Assembly: GCA_016937575.1 (NCBI GenBank)
Contig: JAFHKN010000002.1
Span: 2,294,001-2,358,000, forward strand
DNA: 64,000 nucleotides
DNA from: Roseomonas aeriglobus
Lineage (GTDB): Bacteria > Pseudomonadota > Alphaproteobacteria > Sphingomonadales > Sphingomonadaceae
Reading direction: 5' to 3'
Position numbers and translations under genes: made by a program. Of this stretch, positions 35,388 through 44,631 are shown piece after piece; position 1 is the stretch's first letter; the number at the start of each line of letters is the position of its first letter. Below the pieces are notes generated by a model, which saw only the letters and a program-made list of their open reading frames with translations, was not told the origin of the DNA and did no database searches.

Positions 35388-36611
35388 TCAGCCCGGCAAT
35401 CCGCCCTGCAACACTCGATCCGCGAACGCACAATGCAGCGCGATCCCTTTGCCCATCACGCTCTCCTCGATCGTCATCCGCGTGTTGTGGAGCGGTGGGT
35501 TCGTCGCAGGGTCGCTCCCCTCGGGCGCCACACCGATGAAGGCCATGCAGCCCGGCACGTCGCGCAGGACATAGCTGAAATCCTCGCCGCCCATCATCGG
35601 CGCGGGCATCGTCATCCAGCCGGCTTGCGGGTTCATCTCCTCGGCGATGTCGCGCACCAGGGTGATCGCGCGCGGGTCGTTCATCGTGACCGGATAACCC
35701 TCGTCGATCCGCACTTCGGCGGTGCAGCCATGGGCCAGCGCGACATGCTCCGCCACGCGCTTCAGGCCGGCACGCGCCGTGTCGCGAGTCGCGGGCGACA
35801 GCGTGCGCAGCGTGCCGAGCATCGTCACGTCGGACGGCACGATATTGTAGGCCGATCCGGCCGCGATCTTGGTGATCGACAGCACGGCGGGGTCGCTGAC
35901 CGGGATGGTCCGCGCGATGAAGGCATTGAGCGCGGTCACGATCTCGCAGGCGACCGGGATCGGATCGACGCATTCGTGCGGCATCGCGGCGTGGCCGCCC
36001 TTGCCGCGGATGGTGAAGTTCAGCGCGTCGGTCGAGGCCAGCAGCGGTCCCGGACGGCTGACAACAGTGCCGGCTGGAATGTTCGGCGAAATGTGCAGCG
36101 CAAAGGCCGCGTCGGGACGGGCGATGTCGAGCAGCCCGTCCTCGATCATGAAGCGTGCGCCGTGGTGCCCCTCTTCCCCTGGCTGGAACATGAAGACGAT
36201 CGTGCCGGGCAGTTCTTCGCGACGCGCGCACAGCACGCGGGCGGCGCCGGCGAGCATCGCGGAGTGGCTGTCATGGCCGCAGGCGTGCATGGCACCGGGC
36301 ACGGTGCTGGCGAAATCGAGGCCGGTTTCCTCCTGCATCGGCAGCGCATCCATGTCGCCACGCAGCAGGACGGTGCGGCCGTTGTCGCCCTTGCCCCCGG
36401 CCCCGCCCCGCAGGATCGCGATGAAGCCGGTGGTCGAGCGGCTTTCGTGGATTTCGAGCGGCAGCCCCTCCAGCGCCGCGCGCAGCTTCGCGGTGGTCTT
36501 GGGGCAGTGCAGGCCGACTTCGGGCTCGGCATGGATCGCGCGGCGCAGCGCCACGACATCGGCGAGTTCGGCCGCTCCGGCGGCGGTCCAGCGGGTGGTG
36601 GGGGCGTTCAT
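35388..36611 (-). CDS. M20-family metal-dependent amidohydrolase
   Basis: 407 residues from the ATG at 36611. LLRGDMDALPMQEETGLDF, HACGHDSHSAMLAGAARVL, FMFQPGEEGHHGARFMIEDG, and near the C-terminus MMGGEDFSYVL supply the metal ligands and catalytic Glu of the M20D (aminoacylase/hippuricase, IAA-amino-acid hydrolase) group. Such enzymes hydrolyse N-acylated amino acids or related amides with two divalent metals. The small dimerisation domain lies in the middle (NFTIRGKGGHAAMPHECVDP). It is 46 bp downstream of the HerA-like gene's stop and on the same strand. Confidence 0.92.
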   Translation of the reverse strand: MNAPTTRWTAAGAAELADVVALRRAIHAEPEVGLHCPKTTAKLRAALEGLPLEIHESRSTTGFIAILRGGAGGKGDNGRTVLLRGDMDALPMQEETGLDFASTVPGAMHACGHDSHSAMLAGAARVLCARREELPGTIVFMFQPGEEGHHGARFMIEDGLLDIARPDAAFALHISPNIPAGTVVSRPGPLLASTDALNFTIRGKGGHAAMPHECVDPIPVACEIVTALNAFIARTIPVSDPAVLSITKIAAGSAYNIVPSDVTMLGTLRTLSPATRDTARAGLKRVAEHVALAHGCTAEVRIDEGYPVTMNDPRAITLVRDIAEEMNPQAGWMTMPAPMMGGEDFSYVLRDVPGCMAFIGVAPEGSDPATNPPLHNTRMTIEESVMGKGIALHCAFADRVLQGGLPG

Positions 36612-36657
36612 GACAGAATTACTACGCCTCCACGCCGCCCCCGCCAAGCCTGCCCGC

Positions 36658-38322
36658 TCAGCCCTTGAACAAGCCGCCCAGCACGCCGCGGACGAGGCCG
36701 CCGAGCAATCCGCCGCTCGACGATCGGCTGCGCGACGAGCCGCCGAGCACCGCCTTTGTCACTTCGTTCGCGATCGTGCGGCCAACGGTCGAGCTGGCGG
36801 AGCGGGTGGCCGAGGTGATCGCCTTGTTCCACGGGCTGTTTGCGGCCTCGCGTTCGGCGGCGCGCCGCGCCTGGGCGTCGAGGCGGGCCTGACGGTCGGC
36901 GTCCTTCTGCGCCTGGAGCCGCGCGCGTTCGGCCTCCTTTGCCGCCTGCGCATTGGCCTTGGCCTGGAGGGCGGCGGCCTTATCGGCTTCGGTCTGCGCC
37001 TTGGCGGCCGCGGCCGCGGCGGCAGCTTCGCCGGCCTTGGCGGTCAGCAGTTCCTCGGCGCTTTCACGGTCGATGCGCTCGTCATATTTCGATCCGATCG
37101 CGTCGGTCTGGATCAGCACGCCGCGCTCGACCGGCGTGACCGGACCGACGCGGCTCGACGGCGGCTTGATGAGCGTACGCTCGACCGGCGACGGCGCACC
37201 GTCGGGCTGGAGCAGCGACACCAAGGCCTCGCCGACCTTCAGTTCGGTGATCGCGGTGGCGACGTCGACGCCGGGGTTGGCGCGGAATGTCTCTGCCGCG
37301 GAGCGCACAGCCTGCTGGTCGCGCGGCGTGAAGGCGTTCAACTTGTGCTGAATGCGGTTGTTGAGCTGACCCGCCACCGTGTCAGGGATGTCGATCGGGT
37401 TCTGGGTAATGAAGTAGACGCCGACGCCCTTCGAGCGGATCAGGCGGACGACCTGTTCGACCTTTTCGAGCAGCGCCTTGGGCGTGTCGTTGAACAGCAG
37501 ATGCGCTTCGTCGAAGAAGAAGACGAGGCGTGGCTTGTCGGGGTCGCCGACTTCGGGGAGCGTTTCGAACAGCTCGCTGAGCAGCCAGAGCAGGAAGGTC
37601 GAATAAAGCTTGGGGCTCGCCATCAGCTTGTCGGCGGCCAGGATGTTGACGACGCCCCGGCCCCGGTCATCGGTCGCGATGAAATCGGTGATGGCGAGCG
37701 CGGGTTCGCCGAAGAAATGCTCGCCGCCTTGGCTCCGCAGCTGGAGCAGCGACCGCTGGATGGCGCCGACCGACTGTTTGGTGACGTTACCGTAGGTGAC
37801 GGTCAGTTCGTCGGCGCGGTTAGCGCATTCGGCGAGCATCGCCTGGAGGTCGTCGAGGTCGAGGAGCAGCAGCCCTTCCTTGTCGGCGACGTGGAAGGCG
37901 ATGGTGAGCACGCCTTCCTGTACCTCGTTCAGGTCCATCAGGCGCGCGAGCAGCACCGGGCCCATTTCGCTGACGGTGGTGCGGATCGGGTGCCCCTGTT
38001 CGCCGAACAGGTCCCAGAATTGCGTGGGATTGTCGCCGTAGGACCAGTCGGTCAGGCCGAGTTCGGCAGCGCGTACGGCAAAGATTTCGTGAGTCTTAGT
38101 CTGGGCAGAGCCAGCCATGGCGAGGCCGGACAGGTCGCCCTTCACATCGGCGACGAAACTGGGGACGCCTTCACGGGCAAACCCCTCGACGATGCCCTGC
38201 AGCGTCACCGTCTTGCCGGTGCCCGTCGCCCCGGCGATCAGGCCGTGGCGGTTCGCGCGCTTGAGGACCAGGTCCTGCCGCTTGCCGTCCGCACTGGCAC
38301 CGATGAAGATCGAGTCGGCCAT
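36658..38322 (-). CDS. HerA-like / DUF853 ATPase
   Basis: 554 residues. The Walker A motif is GATGTGKT at residues 31-38, and Walker B is in RLVFFFDEAHLLFND. VPSFVADVKGDLSGLAM and ITQNPIDIPDTVAGQLNNRIQ are typical of the DUF853 subgroup of HerA-FtsK translocase-like ATPases. Residues of about 420-510 are a long Ala/Lys/Glu/Gln-rich coiled-coil, followed by a short Ser/Gly-rich tail. The cellular job of this subgroup is unclear. The ribosome binding site and start codon lie inside the 3' arm of a hairpin with 15-bp perfect arms, 58 bp after the degP stop. Confidence 0.88.
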   Translation of the reverse strand: MADSIFIGASADGKRQDLVLKRANRHGLIAGATGTGKTVTLQGIVEGFAREGVPSFVADVKGDLSGLAMAGSAQTKTHEIFAVRAAELGLTDWSYGDNPTQFWDLFGEQGHPIRTTVSEMGPVLLARLMDLNEVQEGVLTIAFHVADKEGLLLLDLDDLQAMLAECANRADELTVTYGNVTKQSVGAIQRSLLQLRSQGGEHFFGEPALAITDFIATDDRGRGVVNILAADKLMASPKLYSTFLLWLLSELFETLPEVGDPDKPRLVFFFDEAHLLFNDTPKALLEKVEQVVRLIRSKGVGVYFITQNPIDIPDTVAGQLNNRIQHKLNAFTPRDQQAVRSAAETFRANPGVDVATAITELKVGEALVSLLQPDGAPSPVERTLIKPPSSRVGPVTPVERGVLIQTDAIGSKYDERIDRESAEELLTAKAGEAAAAAAAAKAQTEADKAAALQAKANAQAAKEAERARLQAQKDADRQARLDAQARRAAEREAANSPWNKAITSATRSASSTVGRTIANEVTKAVLGGSSRSRSSSGGLLGGLVRGVLGGLFKG

Positions 38323-38365
38323 CCGCTATCCCCTAACCTAATTCGGTTCAGGGATAGCGGATGGC
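38318..38365 (-). promoter_or_regulatory. Long hairpin covering the ribosome binding site and start codon of the HerA-like gene
   Basis: On the mRNA, GCCATCCGCTATCCC (complement of 38351-38365) pairs perfectly with GGGATAGCGGATGGC (complement of 38318-38332). The second arm contains the ATG at 38320-38322 and lies beside the likely AGGGG ribosome binding site. The 18-nt loop can add four more pairs (AACC/GGTT). It may also end degP transcripts. Confidence 0.65.
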
Positions 38366-38380
38366 GCGGACCGCTCAAGC

Positions 38381-39913
38381 TTACTTCAGATCGACCGCGA
38401 CGTAGCGGCCGCCCAGACGGGCGCGCTGGAAGTAGATCAGCACCGTCTTGCGACCGGCAGACTTCGCCGCAGCAATCGCCGCCGTCGCCTCAGCCGGAGT
38501 CGTCACCGGCTTGCGATCGATCGAGCTGATGACGTCACCACGCTGCAGGCCCTTGGCCGCGAGGTCGCTCGATTGGTCGACCTGGGCGATCACGACACCG
38601 CGAACGCTGGCGTCGATCCCCAGCTGGCGCGCGATCTGCGGAGTCAGCGCGACGACCTGTGCGCCGAGCGACTGCGACGCCGGCGTCTGGCTGCCGCTGT
38701 CGCCACCCGGCAGGCCGTCGTCGTCGTCACCACCGGCCGACGCGATCAGCTGGTCCTCGGGCGGACGCGTGCCGACGGTCGCCGTCACCGTCATGCGCTT
38801 TCCGTCACGCAGCAGCTCGATCGGGATGCGGGTTCCGGGCGCCTGATTGGCAACAAGGAAGCTGAGGGTCTGGTCTGGCGTCACGTCCTGGCCCGCGACC
38901 TTCACGACCACATCGCCCGACCGGATGCCGGCCTTATCGGCGGCCTCGCCTGGCTCCACGCGGTTGATCAGTTCGCCAACGTTGCGCGGCAGGCCGAGCG
39001 CGGAGGCGATCCCCTCGTCGATCTGCTGGATGCCCACGCCCAGGTAACCGCGCTGGACGCTGCGGCCCTTCATCAGCGTGTCTATGACGGGCTTGGCGAC
39101 TTCGGCCGGGATGGCGAAGCCGATGCCGACATTGCCGCCGGTCGGCGAGAAGATCTGCGAGTTGATGCCGATGACGTTGCCGTTCAGATCGAACATCGGG
39201 CCACCCGAGTTGCCCTGATTGATCGACGCGTCGGTCTGGATGAAGCGATCGGCGTTGCCCGGCTGGGTGCCGGTCGAGCGATGAACCGCCGAGACGATAC
39301 CCGCAGTGACGGTGCCGCCAAGTCCGAAAGGATTGCCGATCGCGACAACCCAATCACCGACACGCGCGCGCTGCGAATCGCCGAAGCGAACGAATGGAAG
39401 GTTGGTCGCGTCGATCTTGAGCAGCGCCAAGTCCGACGTCGGGTCGCGGCCGATCAGGCGGGCCTTATATTCCTTGCGGTCGCTCAGCGTCACGGTGATC
39501 GTCTCGACCACGGCGTTACGCGTTCCGGCCGAAATGACGTGATTGTTGGTTACGACATAGCCGTCGGGCGAGATGATGAAGCCCGAACCCAGCGACTGCG
39601 CCTGGCGCGTCACCGGCGCACCGCCCTGCCCCTGGCTCGGCCCGCCGAAGAAATTCTCGAACGGCGTGCCCGAGAACGGGTTCTGCTGCTGCTGGTTGAG
39701 CGTCACGCGCTGGGTGGTGGAAATATTGACGACGGCCGGCTGCAGCTTCGCGACCATGTCGGCAAAACTCATCGGCGCGCCGGCGCGCGGGGTGCTGGCG
39801 CTGATCGCGCCGGGTTCGTTCTGCGCGGTCTGCGCGCCGATCGGCGACAGCGTCATCGTGGCGGCAGTGCCGCCCAGCAGGAGGGCGGCGGTCAATGCGT
39901 AGGCGTAGCGCAC
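38381..39913 (-). CDS. degP: Do-family periplasmic serine protease (DegP/HtrA)
   Basis: 510 residues. A signal peptide leads into a trypsin-like domain with the triad in VVTNNHVISAG (His), SDLALLKID (Asp) and QGNSGGPMF (S236). Two PDZ domains follow (about 300-385, beginning RGYLGVGIQQI, and about 415-500, with SSDLAAKGLQRGDVI). Do-type proteases degrade or refold damaged envelope proteins. The start is a GTG at 39913. It is third in a minus-strand run after hflK and hflC, with 114 bp between hflC and degP, a linkage seen in many alphaproteobacteria for envelope quality control. Confidence 0.96.
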   Translation of the reverse strand: MRYAYALTAALLLGGTAATMTLSPIGAQTAQNEPGAISASTPRAGAPMSFADMVAKLQPAVVNISTTQRVTLNQQQQNPFSGTPFENFFGGPSQGQGGAPVTRQAQSLGSGFIISPDGYVVTNNHVISAGTRNAVVETITVTLSDRKEYKARLIGRDPTSDLALLKIDATNLPFVRFGDSQRARVGDWVVAIGNPFGLGGTVTAGIVSAVHRSTGTQPGNADRFIQTDASINQGNSGGPMFDLNGNVIGINSQIFSPTGGNVGIGFAIPAEVAKPVIDTLMKGRSVQRGYLGVGIQQIDEGIASALGLPRNVGELINRVEPGEAADKAGIRSGDVVVKVAGQDVTPDQTLSFLVANQAPGTRIPIELLRDGKRMTVTATVGTRPPEDQLIASAGGDDDDGLPGGDSGSQTPASQSLGAQVVALTPQIARQLGIDASVRGVVIAQVDQSSDLAAKGLQRGDVISSIDRKPVTTPAEATAAIAAAKSAGRKTVLIYFQRARLGGRYVAVDLK

Positions 39914-40027
39914 GTGCGTGATATTCCTCTCAACTCAGAAAAACTGATGACCCCTCTGGCGGCAGTCTCGCTGGCCTTTGCTGAACGCTGACTGAAGGCA
40001 ATTGGTCCGCCGCCTGTTCCCTTCGTT

Positions 40028-40888
40028 CTATCGTCCCCCGAATTCGCGCAGATACCCGTTCTGCGGGCTGAGGATGATCGATGTTCCACCGCGGCCTTCA
40101 TCCGCCTGGCCATCGGCGCCGAAGGTGTAGCGATAGGACTGCATCGCCCGGTAGAAGTCGTAGAATTGCGGATCCTTGCCGAACGCATCGGCGTAGATCT
40201 TAGACGCCTGGGCATCCGCCTCGGCCTGCACGATCTGCGCATTGCGTTGGCCCTGTGCGCGGATGGTCAGTGCCTGCTGCTGGCGCGCGGTGCGCATGCG
40301 GTTAAGCGCGGATTCGAGCGGCGTGCCGTCCGGCAGATCGGCATGCTTGATCCGCACGTCGACGATCTGGACGCCGTACTGGGTCGCGTAATTCTGCAGG
40401 CGGGTCTGGATATTGTCCATCACCTGGCCGCGTTCGGGGCTGAGCAATGTCGCGAATTCGACCTTGCCGAGCTCGGCCCGCAGCGCCGAACTGAACAGCG
40501 GCTGGAGCGCCGAGGTCACGCCCTCTTCGCTGCGCGCTGTCACGACCATCTTGAGCGGATCGATCACGCGGAAGCGGGCATAGGCGTCGACCTGCAGTCG
40601 CAGCTGGTCGGTCGAGAGCACCGGCTGGTTTTCCAGATCGACGTCGAGCACGCGCTTGTCGACCCAGACGATGCGGTCGACGAACGGGATGCGCGCGATG
40701 ACGCCGGCGCCGGTGTTGCCGAAATCGCGGTTCGGCTGCCACGCGTTCACGGTACGCACGGGCTGTTCGAAGCGCAGGATGACCGCCTGGCGCTTCTCAT
40801 CGACGATCGTGAACGTCGACAGCAGGACGATGACGGCCGCGAGCAGCGCGATGCCGAGGCCCATCGGGCCCTTCAACCAGCCGGTCAC
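40028..40888 (-). CDS. hflC: HflC, SPFH-domain modulator of FtsH protease
   Basis: 286 residues. One N-terminal membrane anchor (LGIALLAAVIVLLSTFTIVDE) precedes an SPFH/prohibitin domain (ILRFEQPVRTVNAW; RGQVMDNIQTRLQNYATQYG; VDVRIKHADLPDGT) and a helical C-terminus including the RMRTARQQQALTIRAQGQR coiled coil. HflC pairs with HflK in a large membrane complex that encloses FtsH and limits its proteolysis. The start overlaps the hflK stop by 4 nt, the classic hflKC layout. Confidence 0.95.
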   Translation of the reverse strand: MTGWLKGPMGLGIALLAAVIVLLSTFTIVDEKRQAVILRFEQPVRTVNAWQPNRDFGNTGAGVIARIPFVDRIVWVDKRVLDVDLENQPVLSTDQLRLQVDAYARFRVIDPLKMVVTARSEEGVTSALQPLFSSALRAELGKVEFATLLSPERGQVMDNIQTRLQNYATQYGVQIVDVRIKHADLPDGTPLESALNRMRTARQQQALTIRAQGQRNAQIVQAEADAQASKIYADAFGKDPQFYDFYRAMQSYRYTFGADGQADEGRGGTSIILSPQNGYLREFGGR

Positions 40889-42039
40889 TGGCCACCTCCC
40901 TGCACCGCAGGCGCGGGCGTGGTCGCCGGCGTCGCCGGTTCGGGCAGGCGCTTGGCCGCTTCGGGAAGCGGGAGGTAGGGCGTCACGCCCTGCGCCTCGA
41001 TAATCGTCTTGTTCGACTTGGCGAGCACGGCTTCCATCGTTTCGTAATAGAGGCGGCGGCGGGTGACTTCCGGCGCGGTCTTGTACTGTTCGTAGATCTT
41101 GTCGAACTTCGCCGCCTCACCCTGCGCGCGGGCGATGACCTGCTGCGCATAGGCGCGGGCGTTGTTCAGGTTCGCCTGCGCCTGCTGCTGGGCGGCCGAT
41201 ACCGCCTTGAAGTCGTCGTTGACGGCCGCCGGCGGATCCGCCTTCGAAATGGCGACGCCCTGGACCATGATGCCCGAATTATAGTCGTCGAGGATCTGCT
41301 GCATCGTCTGCTGCACGCGCGCCTCGATCACCGTCCGGCCGCGGCCGATCGCCTGGTCGAGCGTCACGTCGGCGACGACCGCGCGCATCGCGCTTTCGGC
41401 GGTCGCGCGGACGGTTTCCTGCGGATTGCGGATCTGGAAGACGAAGTCCTGCGGGTTCGCGATGTTCCAGCGCACCTGATAGCCCAGATCGACGATATTC
41501 TGGTCGCCGGTCAGCATCAGATTCTCGCCCGACCCCGAGGTCGGGAAATTCTCTTCGCGGATCGCGCGGACGTTGACCTTCGTCACGCTGTTGATCGGCG
41601 CCGGCAGGACAAGATGGATGCCGGGTTCGAGCACGCGCGAATATTTGCCGAAGAAGGTGACGACGCCGCGTTCCTGCGGGCCGATCTGCTGGAAACTGGT
41701 GAAGACCAGCCAGATCGCCGCGATCACACCGACGCCGATCGCCCACAGCCGCTTGGCCGGCAGGCCGCCGCCGGGGAAACCGCCGCCCGAAAAGCCGCCG
41801 CCGCCCCCGCCGCCGGTCTTTGCCCGCTTCAGCAGTTCGTCGAGCGCGCTGGGACCGCCGGGACGCGGACGGCGCCCCTCGGGCGGGAAGGACCAGGGAT
41901 TGCGCGGCCCGTCATTGCCGCCGCCACTCCCCTTACCGCCATTGCCGTCGCCGCCCGATGGCGGCCCGCCCCATGGACTCTTCGGTGGTTCGTTGCGAAG
42001 GATGCCGCCGAGAGTGGCCAGCCCCGAAAAGATGCTCAT
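40885..42039 (-). CDS. hflK: HflK, SPFH-domain modulator of FtsH protease
   Basis: 384 residues. A long Gly/Pro-rich cytoplasmic N-terminus (about 1-95), unusually glycine-rich, precedes the membrane helix (LWAIGVGVIAAIWLVFTSF) and the SPFH domain (GVVTFFGKYSRVLEPGIHL; TGDQNIVDLGYQVRWNI; VIEARVQQTMQQILDDYNSG). The C-terminal coiled coil and the Pro/Ala tail follow. It forms the HflK/C cage around FtsH. First gene of the hflK-hflC-degP series and divergent from the mrp gene, with a 73-bp shared upstream region. Confidence 0.95.
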   Translation of the reverse strand: MSIFSGLATLGGILRNEPPKSPWGGPPSGGDGNGGKGSGGGNDGPRNPWSFPPEGRRPRPGGPSALDELLKRAKTGGGGGGGFSGGGFPGGGLPAKRLWAIGVGVIAAIWLVFTSFQQIGPQERGVVTFFGKYSRVLEPGIHLVLPAPINSVTKVNVRAIREENFPTSGSGENLMLTGDQNIVDLGYQVRWNIANPQDFVFQIRNPQETVRATAESAMRAVVADVTLDQAIGRGRTVIEARVQQTMQQILDDYNSGIMVQGVAISKADPPAAVNDDFKAVSAAQQQAQANLNNARAYAQQVIARAQGEAAKFDKIYEQYKTAPEVTRRRLYYETMEAVLAKSNKTIIEAQGVTPYLPLPEAAKRLPEPATPATTPAPAVQGGGQ

Positions 42040-42112
42040 GCCTGTCTTTATAGGTGCGGCTTTTCAGAAAAACAGTGGCACGGCGCGCCCGCGGACCTAA
42101 ATCGCCTGCGAC

Positions 42113-43054
42113 ATGAACGACACTTCCCTGCCCGGTCTGCCGCCCGGCGCCACCGCGCGCGTCGCCGACGGCCGCGCCAGCATCATCCTCGACGTGACCG
42201 GCCTGTCCCCCGACGCGGCGGACACGTTGGAAGCGCAGGCGCGCGCGGTCGCCGAAGCGGCGGGCCTGGAAGCGCGTGTCGCGCGCACGGCGTCGCGGGT
42301 TGCGCGGCGGCTGATCGCGGTGGCCAGCGGCAAGGGTGGCGTCGGCAAATCGACCGTGTCGGCCAATCTTGCGGTCGCGCTGGCCAAGCGCGGGCGGCCC
42401 GTCGGACTCGTCGATGCGGACATCTCCGGTCCGTCGCAACCGCGGCTGTTCGGCGTGGAGGACGCAACCCCCGATGCCGCCGACAAGCGGATGTTCCCGG
42501 TGCCGACGGCGGCAGGCGTGGGACTCGTTTCGATGGGTATGCTGGTGCCCCGGGCCCAGGCGATCGCCTGGCGCGGGCCGATGCTCGCAGGCGCGCTCAG
42601 CCAGTTGCTCGATGCGCATTGGGGCGCGGCCGACCCGCTGATCCTCGACCTGCCACCCGGCACCGGCGACGTCCAGCTGACGATGGTGCAGAAGCACCGC
42701 CCGGCGGGGGCCGTCATCGTCTCGACGCCGCAGGATCTGGCGCTGATCGACGCGCGGCGCGCGATCGATTTCTTCGAAAAGGCGGGCGTACCGATCATCG
42801 GCCTGATCGAGAATATGGCCGGCTATGCTTGCCCGCATTGCGGCGAGGTCAGCGATCCGTTCGGCTCGGGCGGCGCGCAGGCCGATGCCGAGCGGCTGGG
42901 CCTGCCGTTCCTGGGCCGCATTCCCTTGAGCCGCGAGGTCCGCGCCGCGTCCGACGCCGGTACGCCCCCGGCCGCCGGGAACGGCCCGGATGCGGCGGCG
43001 TTCGATGCGGTGGCGGAGCAGGTGGACGACTGGCTCCGCACCAACGGAGGGTGA
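42113..43054 (+). CDS. Mrp/ApbC-type iron-sulfur carrier ATPase
   Basis: 313 residues. After a short N-terminal segment (a reduced DUF59-like domain, about 1-65) comes the P-loop GKGGVGKS at residues 73-80, the switch region PLILDLPPGTGDVQL, and the CxxC iron-sulfur site C240/C243 in GYACPHCGEVSDPFG. ApbC/Mrp/Nbp35 proteins bind and hand over [4Fe-4S] clusters. The adjacent CoA-binding-domain gene begins 1 bp after the stop, so they are co-transcribed. It is divergent from hflK. Confidence 0.93.
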   Translation: MNDTSLPGLPPGATARVADGRASIILDVTGLSPDAADTLEAQARAVAEAAGLEARVARTASRVARRLIAVASGKGGVGKSTVSANLAVALAKRGRPVGLVDADISGPSQPRLFGVEDATPDAADKRMFPVPTAAGVGLVSMGMLVPRAQAIAWRGPMLAGALSQLLDAHWGAADPLILDLPPGTGDVQLTMVQKHRPAGAVIVSTPQDLALIDARRAIDFFEKAGVPIIGLIENMAGYACPHCGEVSDPFGSGGAQADAERLGLPFLGRIPLSREVRAASDAGTPPAAGNGPDAAAFDAVAEQVDDWLRTNGG

Positions 43055-43055
43055 T

Positions 43056-43484
43056 ATGCCGCTGACCTGCGACGAGGATATCAAGGCGCTGCTGGAGAGC
43101 GCACGCACCATCGCCGTGGTCGGCGCGTCCGATCGGCCCGACCGGCCGAGCTACGGCGTGATGCAGCGGCTTCAGGACCATGGCTACCGCGTGATCCCGG
43201 TCAATCCGCAGATCACCGGCGAACATGTCCACGGCGAGTTCGTCTTCCGCGAGCTGGCGCAACTCGGCGACCCGATCGACATCGTCGACATCTTCCGCCG
43301 CCCCCAGGCCGCCGGCGAGGCGGTGGACGAAGCGATCCGGATCGGCGCGAAGGCGGTGTGGATGCAATTGGGCGTCGTCAACGACGAAGCGGCGGCACGC
43401 GCCGAGGCGGCGGGGCTGAAGGTCGTGATGGACCGGTGCCCCGCGATCGAGATCCCGCGATTGGGTGTGGCGCCGGTCGCCTAG
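43056..43484 (+). CDS. CoA-binding domain protein (YccU/DUF1832-like small protein)
   Basis: 142 residues, a single Rossmann-like CoA-binding fold. RTIAVVGASDRPDRPSYGVM at about residues 18-37 is the nucleotide-binding start; GYRVIPVNPQITGEHVHGE and FRRPQAAGEAVDEAI follow, and KAVWMQLGVVNDEAA then VMDRCPAIEIPRLG end the domain. These proteins resemble the N-terminal part of succinyl-CoA and acyl-CoA synthetases; their role is unknown. It follows the iron-sulfur carrier directly and its 3' end overlaps the convergent DUF1294 gene by 4 nt. Confidence 0.88.
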   Translation: MPLTCDEDIKALLESARTIAVVGASDRPDRPSYGVMQRLQDHGYRVIPVNPQITGEHVHGEFVFRELAQLGDPIDIVDIFRRPQAAGEAVDEAIRIGAKAVWMQLGVVNDEAAARAEAAGLKVVMDRCPAIEIPRLGVAPVA

Positions 43485-43759
43485 AAAAATGCGATCGTCA
43501 GGCCGATCGTTACGCCGACCTGCAGCATCGCGATCGCGGCAAGTTGATCCGAAAACGGCTGTTTGCGTGTCTTGTGCCGATAGACACGGCGCGCGAGATA
43601 CGCCGCGGGGGTGCCGCCGAAAAAAGCCAGTTGCAAAAGGTGCGATTCCCGGATGCGTCGCACACCGCGCATGGCACGCTGTTTGTCTGCCCCGAATTGC
43701 ACGAACGTGACCGCGTTGACGATAACGACACCAACGATGATCAAAACCGTGATCGACAT
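43481..43759 (-). CDS. DUF1294 small membrane protein
   Basis: 92 residues with three hydrophobic segments (about 3-20, 42-55, 76-92). The central block GADKQRAMRGVRRIRESHLL and AFFGGTPAAYLARRVYRHKTRK is the DUF1294 signature: a short basic linker between membrane helices. The function of the family is unknown; some members are fused to cold-shock domains. It is convergent with the CoA-binding gene (4-bp overlap). Confidence 0.85.
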   Translation of the reverse strand: MSITVLIIVGVVIVNAVTFVQFGADKQRAMRGVRRIRESHLLQLAFFGGTPAAYLARRVYRHKTRKQPFSDQLAAIAMLQVGVTIGLTIAFF

Positions 43760-43821
43760 GACGCGGTCTTAGCGGCCCGACGTTTCCGTGAGCTTACCAG
43801 ATAGCGTGAATGCTTAGTCCT

Positions 43822-44631
43822 TCAGTCCCGCAGCAGCTCGTTGATCCCCGTCTTCGACCGCGTCTGCGCATCGACCGTCTTCACGATGACCGCGCAGTAG
43901 AGATTCGGCCCGTTCGGATTGCTGGCCGATGGCGCGCTGCCGGACACGACAACCGAATAGGGCGGCACTTCGCCGCGATATTCCTTGCCGCTCGCGCGGT
44001 CGATGATGCGGGTCGAGGCGCCGAGATAGACGCCCATCGATAGTACGGCGCCTTCACCGACGCGGACGCCCTCCGCCACTTCGGCACGTGCGCCGATAAA
44101 CGCGCCATCGCCGATGATGACCGGATCGGCCTGGAGCGGTTCGAGCACGCCGCCGATCCCTGCGCCGCCCGACAGGTGAACGTTCCGTCCGATCTGCGCG
44201 CACGATCCGACCGTCGCCCAGGTGTCGACCATCGTGCCGTCACCGACATGGGCGCCGATGTTGACGAAGCTCGGCATCAGCACGCAGCCCTTGCCGATGA
44301 AGGCACCGCGGCGCACGACGCTGCCCGGCACCGCGCGGAAGCCCGCGTCGCGGAACTGGTCGGCGCCCCAGTCGGCGAACTTCAGCGGCACCTTGTCGTA
44401 CCACCCGTCCATGGGCACGTTATCGTTCAAGCGGAACGACAGCAGCACCGCCTTTTTCAGCCACTGATTGACCTGCCAGCCCTGACCGGTCGGCTCGGCG
44501 ACGCGCGCAGTGCCGGCATCGAGCATCGCCAGCGCCTCGTTCACCGCGTCGCGCACGGCGCCGGTGGTGGCGGTGCTGAGCGACGCGCGGTCGTCCCAGG
44601 CGGCGTCGATGGTCGATTGCAGATCGGTCAC
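43822..44631 (-). CDS. dapD: 2,3,4,5-tetrahydropyridine-2,6-dicarboxylate N-succinyltransferase
   Basis: 269 residues, a trimeric left-handed beta-helix enzyme of the diaminopimelate/lysine pathway. The hexapeptide-repeat core runs from about 100 to 210 ([58 protein letters not shown]); the C-terminus ([19 protein letters not shown]) is typical of DapD. The start is a GTG at 44631 whose last bases overlap the stop of the upstream nucleotidase gene (GTGA), so the start choice is firm and the two are co-transcribed. Confidence 0.96.
   Translation of the reverse strand: MTDLQSTIDAAWDDRASLSTATTGAVRDAVNEALAMLDAGTARVAEPTGQGWQVNQWLKKAVLLSFRLNDNVPMDGWYDKVPLKFADWGADQFRDAGFRAVPGSVVRRGAFIGKGCVLMPSFVNIGAHVGDGTMVDTWATVGSCAQIGRNVHLSGGAGIGGVLEPLQADPVIIGDGAFIGARAEVAEGVRVGEGAVLSMGVYLGASTRIIDRASGKEYRGEVPPYSVVVSGSAPSASNPNGPNLYCAVIVKTVDAQTRSKTGINELLRD

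Noticed and set aside
35869..38529. Long plus-strand open frame opposite the M20, HerA-like and degP genes
   Set aside because: Its composition is a shadow of the real minus-strand genes and it crosses several gene boundaries.
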